Assembly (NCBI GenBank): GCA_943735955.1
Contig: OX030957.1
Span: forward strand, 2,112,209-2,176,208
Length of the DNA stretch: 64,000 bases
Source: Piscicola geometra
Taxonomy: Eukaryota > Annelida > Clitellata > Hirudinida > Piscicolidae
Direction of reading: 5' to 3'
How positions within the stretch are numbered: position 1 is the stretch's first letter; each line of letters opens with the position of its first letter. Below are positions 11,901-25,395 of this stretch, piece after piece. The translations under genes and the position numbers were made by a program. The notes beneath the pieces were generated by a model. The model did no database searches. It saw only the letters and a program-made list of their open reading frames with translations, and had not been told where the DNA came from.

Positions 11901-13868
11901 CAATAGTTTTTCACAGAAAAAATAAAACTATTTTTAAAGATTTTGCATTTTTCATATAAATGTTTATAATGGACTTTCTATTTCGTTAAAAAGTAAAGAA
12001 AGTGACCGATAATTGTATTATTATTGATGCCGAATAGTTTCATTAGAACTTTTTTTAAAGTAATTGAATGTTTCATATTAACATTTAGTAAATAAATCAT
12101 GGCACCTTCACCACATGATTACAAAAGAACACGAAAAAAAAAGTTTATTTTATGAGTATAATATTTAAAATGTGAATTTCGAACGCAATATACTCTTGCA
12201 TGTAAATTCTTCATGAAAAAAGCCGATAATTAGTTGGAAAGTGACACATCATGCAAAATACTCGAAGCTTTGAGAGGTAGCTAATGAAAATGCCGTAAAT
12301 GAAATAATTCCACATGACATTATACATTATCAACTAATAAGGTGCATAAACTTTTTCGGAAAAGTAAATTTGACAGTTATTAGCTGTTTTTAAATATAAA
12401 AAAATAAAAGTACAAATTTTAAAATTATTTACTGGTTTGCATAATGAAATTTTTTGAAAATAATGCAATAAAACTTTTTTCGATCGGGTAAATAACAGAA
12501 GTACTCATAAAAACATAAAATCATTAACATTTCCATAGAAATAAATTTAATTTAAATATACAAAAATAATTGACAGCGTGGTTGAAGATGGCTGACCGCT
12601 TTTACCAGCTTGACAACATCACCATGGCAACCAACACCTATGCCAACGCCGCCCTCAATGGAAACCCACAAGTGAGAAGTTGATGATGGCAGTGATGGTT
12701 GAGAAGAGGATGGAGAGGGCAATAATAGGGGTGGTAGTGATGGCAGTTTCTAGAATGAGAATAATAATGTAATGATGACGTTGAAGGATGTTATTGATTG
12801 TGATGAAAGTGAGGCTGTTGATGGACGTTATTTTAAAAGATTATTGGAGTAGATAATTTTTTCGTTAGAAAATGTGTAAAAAAGTCCTTAGGATTGGCTT
12901 CCTTATCGATCCTATCATCTTATGCGAAAAATAGGCGAAAATGAAAATCAAAACAAAAATATTAATGCGTTGAAGCATTGAGGCATCAACACTTTATAGA
13001 TAGTTTCAAATGAGTTTTTGATGAAATTCTCGGAAATTTAAATTTTTTAAGACATAAAAAATTATTTATTCAAAATTTATAAATATTTTTTTCCTGTTAG
13101 ACAATCACTCGAATGAATTGAAGCTTATAAACGTATTTATTTTTACAAAGTTAAATCTTATTTAACATTTTAAAATTAAATTTCAAAGACATGAAAAATT
13201 ATAAATCTCTATTAATATTCAAGAAATGCAAGCCTACTTAAAACTGCACCCACCTATTGCACCTAAACATCATGGCCATCTTTTCAACACCAACTAGGGT
13301 CTTTTTAATTTAGCGTTATTGGTGGAGGAGGGCAGAAAGATTTCTGACGACACTTGGAAGTCTCTCAGTGTCCCCTTCAACGTCTCCAGAAACCACCTTT
13401 TATTGCTGCACCATATATATGCCAGGCAAGCAAACACTTTGATTCATACAAATAAATAATAAATTACTCCGTATTGAGTGATAAATCATAAACATATTAA
13501 TAAAATCTATAAGATTTTAAACATTTAATCAACAAGATTATGGGTGAAAACCCCACTTAATTCTGATATATTATTTTTCAATGAATCAGCTAGTCGTATA
13601 TTATCGCTGTTTTACCTCTTCCAACTAAATTTTGAAATTTTTATTACACAAACATCCACTAAAAAATCACTTATTCAATTCGTCTCGTATTCCCAACAGT
13701 TGCATGAACTCGAAGAACCATGATGCCTACCTCCCATGCCTCTTAGCCCTCGTAAGAATTAAGCTGCAACTATGGTGGACCAGCTATGGACTCTTTTTTC
13801 TTGTGAGCATTCTTGGAATTGCATGCTTTTTATGGCTTATCGAAACGTTCTTTTACCTGCGGTTTTAA
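5944..13868 (+). CDS. SEL1L3: SEL1L3 orthologue (protein sel-1 homolog 3), complete, 23 exons
   Basis: Exons: 5944-5991, 6198-6347, 6460-6808, 6911-7037, 7157-7281, 7455-about 7611, 7816-7948, 8024-8159, 8275-8483, 8631-8747, 8927-9044, 9162-9223, 9349-9468, 9718-9855, 9961-10055, 10165-10309, 10522-10646, 10824-10907, 11079-11169, 11419-11509, 12577-12671, 13298-13425, 13700-13868. All phases join to an open frame of about 1003 residues (human about 1130). Exon 1 is a signal peptide, MLHALVLAVTCIVLSS. Residues about 225-363 form the LamG-like middle domain (FTIIMWVFIVDYC; GVVYFGGSDLHYAFKGYLGD). From about 480 follow Sel1-like repeats (GNPASMHDLAIILLKGHGVK; GDPDAGHNLAYMLLSAKYPG; EEANFNLAFLCEE). 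The last exon encodes a transmembrane helix near the C-terminus. It should be a single-pass secretory-pathway membrane protein. Its function is poorly known; other SEL1L proteins are ER adaptors. Three introns appear to use GC donors (after 8747, 9223, 13425). The exon 6 end is the least certain border; 7572 is also in phase. Confidence 0.92.
9521..9655 (+). repeat. Intronic minisatellite, about 5 copies of a 25-26 base unit
   Basis: Units of the form GATTTTAAAAGTTTCAAG followed by a TTTTTTC-type stretch repeat with small changes. It lies in the SEL1L3 intron between 9468 and 9718. Confidence 0.85.
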
Positions 13869-16058
13869 TCTTTTTAACAAGTTTTTTAATGAAAAGAAAA
13901 ATCATTAATTGGGTCAACTGTCATAAAGATAAAACAAAACTAGTTTTTGAAACGTATATTTGTTTTAAAATGTAGATTTTAAAAAATTCTAAAACATAAT
14001 TTTCAGGTTTTGCACAATTAAAATATTTATAAAATTTTTTTTAATGATTTTGTTTATTTAATTAAAACAAAACTATTCAATTTAAATTTCAAAATAGTTT
14101 GCAATGAAGCTCAAATATTGTTCGAAGTCGCGTTGTCATCCTTTCTCTACTAAAAATATTAATATAACAAACGACGATACAAAAGAAGCATATTTGTAAA
14201 AGCTCTATTTTAAATAATAATATTTTAAAAAAATAATTTTTTAACTATATTTTTTTAATCCCATCGACAATGCTTACTCCTGAATGCCTTATCTGAAACT
14301 TGCGTGCTTGTTCAATCCTTCTCTTTAATTTATCAAACTCAATCTTTTTTCAATTGGATTGTAAGTTTTTTGACAAAAGCTATATCAATATTTTTTTTCT
14401 TACTTTAATTGTTTCTTTGAGAACTACGATGCCATTTTGTACTATTTCCTAGACCCCAGCTCTTCCATCATTATCATCATCGTCGTCATCATCATCGTCG
14501 TCATCATCATCGTCGTCATCGTCGTCATCATCGTCTTCTCATTTCTAATCTTCTTTTTTTCTATTTTTTCTATCTTTTTTTCTTCTTTTCATTTGTTTCT
14601 TCTTCTTCCTCCCTTTCATTCTTTCAAGCTCTTAATTTTAAACGTCAAAAACCTTCAGTTTTTACTTCAAGAATGGATCTTTAAATTTCAACTCTCGGAG
14701 TTTAGTCTCTACACTCAATCCCAACTTTTGAAATTCTATTTAAAACTTAAGCACTTTTTCACTGATTTACAGCACTCTTGGTAAGTCAAATAATTCTTTT
14801 CATTCCATAAAGGCTTTTAACGATCTTCAGAAAACGATAAATTTCCGAAAGGAAAGTGTTAAGCACGATATTTCAAAGAAAAACCGTTTGTTTAAAAATA
14901 TGAATAACTCATTGCGCATCAATTTATTCAAAGTTTTCACTAAAATGTTTAGACATCTAACATGTATAATTACTCCAATGGGATCACAGACACACTCTTC
15001 TGTTGAGAAAATGTGCACTTTAACGAAATCGAAAGACCCTCGAGACGCACTACAAAACCTTAAATCAAACGATATTAAAACTTACCAGAAAATGGAATAC
15101 AATTCCATGAACTCCCCTTCTTCAAAAGCATATATTTTCATTCTAACATAGCCTCCTCCACCCTTCAGAGCTCACTTCTAGCAACGTCGGTGATGATGAT
15201 GATCGTGCAAATCACTCGATGGCTGAGAAATGGTCGGTCATTAGATGAAAACTATATCTGAGCAGAAAGGGGAAAAGTGGAAACTAAAGTGTTCATTACT
15301 AATGCACATTTGGGGAGTATTGGGTCGTTGAGAACTGGATGAGGTGGTTTGAGAGTTGTGGGAAATTTAGATCAAAATGAATAAGGGGTTCATTATAAAT
15401 GCTTTTACATTATTTATTTTTTATTTGTATTTTAATTAATTTTTTGTTTTAATTCGCAATACATATGGATTATGTAACCATAATAAAGAGTACTACTAAA
15501 TAGAATTTAAGATTAAAAAAAACTGTATGCATTGAATAAATCTCTAGAGCATTAGTGCACTGAGTTGTTTGAATATTAAAATTAATAAAATATAACTATA
15601 ACACCATCTTTATTGGTTAGCACTATAAATTAAATGTGATCTAAAAATAAATATCCGAATAAAACAGATCTGCGAGAGTTTTTGTGTAGTGTTTTGTTTA
15701 AAAAGATTATTATGATGTGTGAAACAATATTTAAACTTTACGATACGTGGAATGCAAATACAGTCAAAGTTGACCAAATGATATATTCTGACATTTTGAT
15801 TTTAACACCAATAGAAAGTATACACTGCGTTGGTAAAGCGAGAAATAAATAAGAATGCAGAATAGGCAAGGCTAGGCGAAAGGATTTATTACCAAAATAA
15901 TATTTTGAAGTCGCTTATAAGGAAAGAAAAAAACAGAAGAATTCAAATTAAACTAGAACAAACAGTATAAATAAGGAAAACAGTTTTTATAAATCATGAA
16001 TTTTCAACATTTTACAACAAATAGCACCACATACTCTAGCCGAGCCATCTGACTATTG
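13869..16058. other. Intergenic region between SEL1L3 and the second GPCR
   Basis: It holds a TCA/TCG trinucleotide tract at about 14460-14535 and otherwise AT-rich sequence. An open frame at 14888-15151 (+, 87 codons) has no recognised similarity. The region before 16059 should contain the promoter of the second GPCR. Confidence 0.45.
14460..14535 (+). repeat. (TCA/TCG)n microsatellite
   Basis: Alternating TCATCATCG and TCGTCATCA words run for about 75 bases and create an artificial open frame of Ile and Val. Confidence 0.8.
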
Positions 16059-18544
16059 ATGAAGCAAACAGGTATGTATTACTAAAACAAACATTTTAAA
16101 TCTCTTTCTCTTTTCACCCACTTTAAAAAATGCGAAACATAATCATGTTTAAATTAAAACAGAATCCCCGCAATGTAGGGCTTTGCAGGAAGTTTGATCA
16201 TGAGATCAATTTAAACAAAAATTTAATTCATTCTTTTTAGAGCAACTTTTTAATATTAAAAATAGTTTGGGAAAGATTCGGCGTAAAAAAAGATTTAATA
16301 AAGCCGCAGTGGTGTCTCGATGTCTCTCGATAGGAAGGAAACACGCTGACAAGCACGGATAAGGTATGTTTGTAGAGGCTTTATTTTCGGAAAGCTTTAT
16401 CTCGGCTTTATCGATTGCATTATCAAGTTCATATCTTCAAAATCTTTTGATTGACTCTGTAACATTGCTTGAAGACTACGTAACCACATGATAAATTAGT
16501 CAATATAGTAATCTTTTATGTTTTTATAAAGTACACCTTTATATAGTATTACTTTTAGATGAGTTATTTCACGCATTAATATATTTGATCTTGCACACGA
16601 AACATTTGGACAAGTTCATATGTGTGTGCTTAGACGGCTCTATAAATAGCGTTACTAAACACAACATGGGTATTGTGAAAAATAGAAAGTTGATTTAGAT
16701 ACTTGTTTTTCAAATGATTCATAATACATTGAATTCTTAAAAAAATCCAATTTAACAATGAATTCTTTTACTATTTAAAACAGTGTAACGTGTAAAAAAA
16801 ATTCTGAAAGAAATAATATAAAAATAATCCACAAAATAAATGTAATTTAACAAATTAAAAACTTAATGGAAAAAAATTCTTTTTAGTTGTTAGTCCATCA
16901 GCAAATCTGTTGAACTTCACTGCTTCAAATCTGACCGCCCCGTGGAGAGGGGGAGGCCAGATGGGTTTCATGGCATGTGCTCTACCAGTCGTCATCTTGG
17001 TGGGTCTCGCAGGCAACGCCATTTCCTTTGTGGTTCTGGTGACGCCTCAGATGAGAAAAACTTCAGTGTACTTCTACTTCACCGTTCTTTCCATCTCCGA
17101 CTCGATCATTCTCATCCTTAGCGCTTTTAAGACCTGGCTACGAATCGTCTCAGGATTTGAGCTGCTGCATCTGTCTAACGTCTCGTGCAAAATTATATTC
17201 TTCCTCATCAATCTTTCTTACCACACATCGGCATGGATCGTAGTGCTGGTGACTGTTGATCGGTTCGTGGCGGTGTGGTTGCCGCTCAAGTCTGCAGCTA
17301 TTTGTACGGTGACCAAGGCGAAAGTGGCGACGGGCATTCTGATTGCCATCATGCTCATCTACAACACGTACATTCTTTTCATCTACGGCCTACACACAGT
17401 CAACCACGCCACCCATTGCTGTATCCACCCACACCTCGACGGAGTCTCTCTAATTCTCGTCTACCTCAAACTCTTCACCTACTGCGTCATCCCTTTCATC
17501 ACCATTTTCACCTTCAATGTTCTCATAAACACTAAACTCAGACAAACTTCAAACATTCTCATCAGACAAAACTTTTCTTCTTCAAAGAGCATTGAACCAA
17601 AAAACACATGCGCAACTTCCAATCTTCATAACAACCCAGATGCCAAAACTATTACTCACACTTTCAACGCTCCTTCTGGTGGAATACTGAAAAGATTGTG
17701 GATTATAAAAGAACACCTGCCGAGTAAGAAAGCTCCCACGGCACACCAGGCCAAACTCACGCAGATGCTGGTTGCTATTTGCATTGCTTGGATACTCCTC
17801 ACCTTGCCCTACTGCCTCTTTTCCTTCGTCGTCACCTCCCTCTCTCCAGACCCCACCATTAGGTTTCCTTTGATGTCATGCTCATTTCTCAACTATGATT
17901 TATGCTCAATTAAAAGATTTGTAACATTTGTTTGAAACCGATAATTTTTGTTTATTATAAAAATTTATTTTCAACATTGAACTTGAGTAGTTATTTTATA
18001 ATCTAAATAATCTTTTCTAATAGATTGTGATAATTTTATGCTCGTCAAAAATATTGTTTATCGGGAAAAAGACAAGATTTTTGTAAAAATATAATATTTA
18101 ATTGAATAGAATATTTTAAATAAAATTATTATCCGAAATTTCTTATTATTTTGAGTACTAGTATTAAATTATGAATTATATAAAAGCTAGTTAGTGCTAA
18201 CAAATGTTTAAAGGTCGATCCAGTTGAAGATCAAGGCATTGTGTTTCTTTCTCTTTTACACCAATCACTCCATCAACTTCTTTTTGTACTGTTTGGTGGG
18301 CAAAAGATTCAGAACCAGATTGAAGTCACTCTGCGGTTCAAACAAGTTCAGAAACAAGCAGTCTTTGAAAACGCAAAAAAGCAATTTTATTGAAATGGAC
18401 AAACTTCATCAAAACCTTCTTCACAATCAAACGTACAAAAAGGTTGTGGATCCCCAAAGACACCAAGTTCAACGGGAGAATTTGGAAAAAATTGAAGTGG
18501 AACAAGATTCTCCAAAGGCTACTAAGTTGCCAAAACAGCTCTAA
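16059..18544 (+). CDS. Class A peptide GPCR, complete three-exon model of about 439 residues
   Basis: Exons: 16059-16071 (start codon plus 10 bases, inferred), 16887-17862, 18214-18544. The short N-terminus has glycosylation sites (NFT, NLT). TM1 is VVILVGLAGNAISFVVLV; TM2 has SISDSIILILSA; a Cys before TM3 (VSCKI) pairs with CCIH in loop 2. The TM3 end is VDRFVAVWLPLK, a DRF variant of DRY. TM6 is CIAWILLTLPY. TM7, in the last exon, is LFYTNHSINFFLYC, where NHSINFFLY replaces NPxxY. This TM7 form and the 'DR(Y/F)VAVWLPLK' loop are typical of the FMRFamide-receptor-like and related lophotrochozoan peptide receptors; the ligand is unknown. The C-tail is basic and about 85 residues. Start choice: ATGAAGCAAACAG|GTATGT has a strong donor and its phase fits the TT that opens the second exon; no Met precedes TM1 within that exon. 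Confidence 0.85.
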
Positions 18545-21500
18545 CTCAAATTAGCGGGTATTCGATCTACTGAATTGATTCGTTATACAAAACCCTTGAG
18601 TACATATTGATTTCTATTACATTTTGATTGTGGACTCAATCTCACGACATTTCTCATTAGAAAAAATTTCCATCAATTGTTTTACAACTTCACTAATCTT
18701 AGAAGTAATCTTGCAAAAATTAAATAATATGCCCAAAAACACAGTGTTCAACGTTGAGGGTTAAAATATATTATAAATTTTATAAAATCTCATATTCTTG
18801 TATGTCAGTTTGATGAATAACTTCTAAAAACGAAGGAAACAAATTTTTGTTTCAATAACTTTGAAAAAAGTTTTTTTCTTAATCAAAATATCAAATTGCG
18901 TTTGCAACTTAACAATGTACATTTGTTAATAATTACGACATGTCTCGAACTATTACATTATATTAATAATAAATATAACCCTAAATCAGTTCATCACTGG
19001 CTGTTACTTAAAATAAATCTAGACTGCAATTTGTCTTTTTAGCCGACTGAATACCGTTCCTTGATCTTTTATCTCACATACGCGCACTGTTTGCTTGTTG
19101 GGACCTTCAGTGTTGAGGGTCTCCAATTGCTCTAACCGCTTCGTGTAAAGTTTCAGTATTTGTGACAAGTTGCTTTAGTTTGCGTCGTTTATAGGTTCAC
19201 TTTCTATAACTTTAGACTTCTCAGACTCATTATCCCGGTAGTTAGGTGAGAGATTTGTCGAATAATTTTTTTTATTCTTTTATGCGACTGCAGAAACTTC
19301 ATCAGATAATTTCTCAAACATTATTGTTCTTGTGCTAAAACTTTTCTTGTGTGACATAGTCTATAAAGCTATAATATATTATTAGTTATAAAGATAAAGA
19401 GCAAAGGTAAAGAAAGTCACAGCGTTACCATGGCTTGGATTAATTAGATTGATAAAAGGTATCAATATTATGATTTTATCCTATGGCAATGCCTAGTTTT
19501 GATTTGAAGTGACCATTTTGAAAATCTAGTGAAGCCGCGTGTTTCATTATTGTTTTTGAAGAAAAGTTCACCGATTTATGTTACAGAGAATGTATTATTT
19601 TTTAAAACTTTAAAATTTATTTTCAATTGTATAGAGAACAGAAGAAGAGTATAATTAAAGCTGATTTAGATTATTTTATTTGTGTATTTGTGATTTTTCT
19701 CATTTTAAACTTTATTATCTACATTTAAAATCATTTTGAAACGTATCAGTCTATTCCCGTTTGTTGAAAGCCTCTGAGAACACTTAAAGTCATTGAAGCG
19801 GTGACATTCCAGAAGTGTAATTTCATTCTCATAAGACGAAAAGTCCTCGATGAAATATTATAAAAATGTAAATATTTTTTTAATAGTTGAATTAGAATTT
19901 TAATCTTTTCTTTTTTTTCAGTCATAGCCGTTGAAAATACTTTTTTAAATTTTACATGTAGAAACAAACAAGTAAAATTAATTTGTAAAAAAATTTGAGT
20001 ATTTGAATTGTTGAAATAGAAATTAGTAATAAATTTTTTTTATAAATGTTATAAAAGGTCATTTCAAGCTTAAATGGTGGATGAAAAAAACCAGCTCGTT
20101 AATGTTCAAACAAGTAGGCAGAAATCATGTATCTTCATTGCATGAACTACAATTAAAGTGACTAAATAATAGAATGAGAAATATTGTTATATGTGAGATA
20201 TATTTATAAGCAACAATTATTTTTTTAATTGAAAGCACAACGTCAACATAATTTTCTTTAAATAACTGTTATTTGCTACGTTCGGTTTGAAGATAGTGGT
20301 GATATTGTTGAAGACACTAAGAAACTATCTCAAAAAATACCAATTGCATAAATTTAAAAGGTTCTGGGTAATTATAAAAATGCAAATAACATTGATTGAG
20401 TTGCAGCAGCCAAGACTTACCGCCAGAATAAGTTGTAGCTTCCAAATGACAGTGTATTCAGATGAAGAATATACGATTTCTTTAATATTTTTTTAAAAAA
20501 TGTGAAATGTATCCGAGAAAATCCATTGAATACGCTTTTATTTTGTGCAATGTGTGAGATGTGGATTTTTTAATTCGAAGGTTAAATGACTTGGTCATGG
20601 AAAAGTCTTTACTCGTATACTTGAGCATTTGTAACGCCCAAAAAACCTGCTTTAGTGAACTTTTTCGCTTATAAAAATATATGTTTTGTCGCATATCTTA
20701 AGAAGAGTTTTTGATTTAAAAATTTTTTACATCTTTCAACGAAAAAGATAAGTAGAACTTTGTTCCGTCTCATAAATAAAGTTTGTACATTTCCGCAAAA
20801 GATTGTGAAAGTGTTAACAATTCAAGTGGGTTTCTGGCGTGCCCGTACATGAATTATTGACTTGTTTTTGAAAAAAGAATTATTTATTCAGTAAAACTTT
20901 CTCTTTTAAAAAGTCATTAATTTTAACGGCGTAGCCTTCGATTTTATTCAAAATTTATTGAACACAATTAATTCTTACATAGGTTTTAAAGTTAAATTAT
21001 CCTATAAAGGCATTTTGTTTTCACGTTTTAATGATACAAATGTCCTAATAGAATATATCTTGAATACGTTCTTCTTAGTTCTTTATATTAATTATAAAAA
21101 TTAATATTGTAGCAATTGAAGAACATTTATTTTTACACAAATATGTTAGTTTAGTTCTGATGACAATTGATGGAATATCGTGTTTTCCGAAAAATAAACT
21201 GTATTTTAAACGTTCTTTTAGTTTTGAAAAAAAATTATATTTAATTGAAAAATTGTGGTTTTGAAAACCTTTGAAAGCTTTTAAAATAAATCCTAGTTAA
21301 ATGAAAGCAAATTAGTTTTAAATTCGTTAAGAAAGCAGAAATACTAGTGACGGCAAAAAATTACATTTGAGTTTATATTCTCTCTAAAAGTTTTAGGTTT
21401 CAATAAAGTGTTTCATAGTTTAACGTATCTAGAGATTTTCCTTTAAATAAGGAAATAGAATTGTAAATAATCGCTTGAATAATAAAGGCAGTATCAAAAT

Positions 21501-24500
21501 ATTTAATGAAATGGACAAAGCATGAATAATTATAAATAAATACCTTTTCAAAACAAATCTTATCCAAATAAAATTTCATTGATATAATAAATAACAATTA
21601 TTTTCCCGAAAACTTGAGAATAAAATAAATAAATAAAAGTATTTTGAAAAATATATAAAGTTAACATTCAGCTCCTACGAAGTTTTAAACTTTTAAAATC
21701 TAGCTATCAATCTTATTTTCTTCATTGGCTCCACTATTCAAAACTGCTAAGAAAAGTAACAATTTTCAAAGATTAATTTTTTTAAACACCTGATTAAAAA
21801 AAATAAGAATAAAAATAATCAAAAAAATAAAACAAATTCAATTTTTTTAAATTTATACTTAAATGTTCTCGATTACCTTTCGAAGCAGACATTTATGTTT
21901 TTCTCTTTTAGCCTTAAACAAGCAAGACAGATTCAACAGGATATCACTTAATTATGTCCATCTATTTTTTTCTCTTATTGACAAATAAAAGTTTGAGTAA
22001 TATTCGTTAAAAAATGTTTTTCAATATATATCGAACCAATTGATTTGAACAATTATTATTAAGTATAAAAATCGGAATGACATCTTCATTCAAAATGCCA
22101 GAAGATTAATTTAATATGACCTTTGGGATTATTTTGCCATCATCAAATTAGTTTGAATCTTTTTTATGATTTCTGCATAAAAATTTTTCATACTTTTTGT
22201 CTTCAAAAACTAAGAAAAATATTTTTTTGAATAATGTTCAAGTAATTTTTTTAAGCATAATCGGCGATTACATATCAAAATTCGTATATAAAATAATGTT
22301 GGAATGGGCGGTAATTGGGTTAACATGCACTGAATGAGGGTCTTTTGTAATTCGATATCTTACTTTTTTATCTCCAATAAAAAAACATGCATATTTTTGT
22401 GTTGAAAAGCATAACAATTTAGAAAATTTAGAGAGAGAAAAAAAGTATAATTTATTTATTATATTTTATTTATCTTATTATATTCTAATTTGAATTCTAT
22501 ATTTAATGTGTATTTCAGAGACTGCAAAAACTCTTTTTACAATTTACAAACACGCTCGAGTGTTTTATTAAATAAGTTATAAAGTAAATATCTTGAAAAA
22601 AACGCACCACGATTTTTTAGCTGGCAATATTTGTATTAAGAAACGAAGAAAAAGTCAGGGGAAAGTATTGAAAATCTAAAATTTATATTTCGAACTTTTT
22701 ACAATTATTTATTTATTCATTTATACTGCCTGACAAACTAAAATATCTCATATTCTGGAAAAAAAATATTCAGATATTTTATTGAAAAATACATCATTAT
22801 ATATTTATTTAATAAATAAATAATCATATTTTTCTTTGCGCTTAATATATATTAATCGATGGACAAGAAACTTGAGGCAAAGCATTGAATCAAATTATTG
22901 GTGAATCAAACTTTTACGCAAGAAACTTTTTTCAAATTGAGGAGGTGAGTTACAAAACCTTAAAAATAAAATGTTTCGCGAATTGAGTAATCATACCTAT
23001 TACTAAAATTGTATGAAAACTCAATTTTCGAAATAGTATTAGCTTAATAGCCTTCATAAGAATTTTTTCAAAAAGTGGGATTTCCAAAAACGGTTAAATG
23101 GCACTTTTAGAAGCTCTAGAAAAATGTGATGCATTTCAATAACCTGTTAAGTACACCAGCTAATCACAGACTTTGTTTTGTTGACGATATGACGTATACA
23201 TATAGTATAGTATATATATATAGTAAATGCAAAAAGGTATTGTTAATTTGAAAGTTATAATTAGGCAATTAAATCTTCAAGAGCTTGATGAGGAAGATCC
23301 TATTTATTGATCTTTCTTTTGATTACTGATTTCTTTTAATTTTATAAGCTAAAAATATTATTTTTATTTTTGAAAAATCAATAAAATTGTTAATTTTTCC
23401 ATTATTTGAAATTTTTTTTTATAATAGGCTTTATGAAATATATGTTTGCGTTTTAAAATCCGTTTTAAATGAATATCTATTGCTCAACATAGTAAATATA
23501 CTAATGTTCACTCCAAAATCTGTTAAGTACAATTACAACCTAAGAATTTGGCGCTTGATGAAACCTGAGATTTTAAATCTACAGCTTAACAGATGATTTC
23601 ATATTTTATTCCTAAGTTCCAACGGAGCTCGGCTCCGTAACAGTTAAATTTTTTCACTTCGTTATATATGAATTTAACTTTCATACGAAATTAGAGTATA
23701 GAAAATATTTAAATTTTGTATATAAACGAATGAAAAATATAAAAAAATTAAAAGCAATTGAAGAAATAACTATAAATTGTAGAAACTAACGCAGCTAATC
23801 TTTGAAGGCGCCAAAAGTATTAAAAAATCCAAAGATTATTCGTTATCAATCATCGGAAAACTCATTAGTAACTAACAAGGCAAGAGCATTGTTGCAATAA
23901 GAAAATCTTTGCTGCGAAACTATTGAAACAGAAAAATAGATCGTGTATGAAATTAGAAGCTATCAAGCAGTTAAAAAATGTAATGACTGATGGATAATTA
24001 GATAAAAACCGTAATTAAAGGGCTAAAAATTATGCCCAAGCATGGAAACTTGTAATATAATTTAATTTGAATGAAGTTAATATACTCAAATGAAGATGGG
24101 CAGCGTAAGAATATCGATTCGGACGCATTATAAAAGATCAAGTGCATCATGTCTTTCAATAAAACCAAGTAATGAATGAACGACGTGATTGATCAAACGG
24201 AGAATTGGCTGACTGTGTTTGCCTGTCTGTATGATGTTTTGTTATTTGATTGTCTGGGTGAGTGTTAAGTTAAAGGCTTGGTACTGAGCAAACTGTTTTT
24301 TACACTTTTTTTAACTCGGCGAAAAATCATGAGAAATTTAATTTTTTTAAAATATATAAATTAATTAACAAATAATTAAGTCTTTAAACTTCCAAAAGTT
24401 TCTTTAAACTAAGTTGACTCAATCACTGTTTTAGATTATAAAGATCCATGCTCTCTATAATTTGATGAAATAGCGCTATAGAAATTTATTTGATTGATTG

Positions 24501-25134
24501 ACTGATGTGATTCAAAGGTGGCATACATAGGTCTGGTGAAATGGAGGCATGAAGATGGGCTCATTAGATTATTGGTTCTCAATAAAATGAATTGAGCTTA
24601 TACCTGGACTTTGAAGGAGATTTCGTGCTAAATATTTAAACTTTTATATATTTATTTTTTCAGCGCTTTCAAGCAGAGTAACTACATTGTTGCATGACTA
24701 TCCATCAATTAAAGATGTTAATTAAAGGGAAAAAGTCCAACAGTTCATTTTTAAATTTTAAATTATTTAAATTTTAAAACTAAAGTATTGTATAATTTTC
24801 GTACAAGAAGTTTTGCGACGCCTAGGGACTCATGAATGTGGTAATTTACTTTAATTTAGTTTAATTATACAACTTTTTGAAGCATGAAAATGTATTCGAT
24901 AAACTGATCTAACTTAGATTTTTTTATGAATTTTTAAATTTTTAATATGAAAACTTGATAAATATGAGAATGACGTGAACAATTGGTCATTTTGACATCA
25001 TTTGAAAACGAGTTTTGCTAGAATAGTCTAGTTTTTATAGTTTTTAATGCTAAAAATAAATGTCGGTCAAGATAGAAAATTCCATAATAAAACTTTTTAA
25101 TCCTATCTTGATTTAGAAAAATAAATTAACATAT
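18545..25134. other. 6.6 kb AT-rich stretch with no supported gene
   Basis: Both strands were read for exons and none could be supported. Open frames (19746-19967, 20287-20496, 20482-20694, 21400-21597, 23387-23596) are short, AT-driven and lack family similarity. A TA-rich tract lies near 23198-23226 and a short GC-rich inverted repeat at 23623-23637. Confidence 0.5.
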
Positions 25135-25135
25135 T

Positions 25136-25395
25136 TGGGAGCAGGGATGGCTTAGATGGTAGACGTCGGACTTGCAACTTAAAGGTCGCCAGTTCGAATC
25201 CTTGACAAGCAACTGTGAACTATCATATACCTAGTGTATATGATGCGGTGTTTGCGACGTATGCACTGAGAGATGTGTACGTCGTGTGGAGTGGCGCCTC
25301 TGGCGCATAAGAACCATGGTTCTCAGAACCATTGTAACATAGCCTGCGTCTGTCAGGCTGTAAATAATACAAACCATAAAAAAATTTATTTCATA
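25136..25395 (+). mobile_element. tRNA-derived SINE, about 260 bases
   Basis: The head looks like a tRNA: GCAGGGATGGCTTAGATGG carries an A-box-like word and GTTCGAATCC is a B box, about 50 bases apart, as in internal Pol III promoters. The anticodon arm (around CTTGCAA) no longer pairs, so it is not a working tRNA. A tRNA-unrelated body follows, including GTATATGATGCGGTG and CTGCGTCTGTCAGGCTG. The end is AT-rich (ATAATACAAACCATAAAAAA). This head-body-tail order is the hallmark of a SINE. Target-site duplications were not identified. Confidence 0.7.

Noticed and set aside
14437..14784. Hydrophobic frame of Ile/Val followed by Phe/Ser
   Set aside because: Created by the TCA/TCG repeat and a T-rich stretch; not a membrane protein with any family match.
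25136..25210. A functional tRNA gene
   Set aside because: A- and B-box words are present but the anticodon stem does not pair and a SINE body follows.
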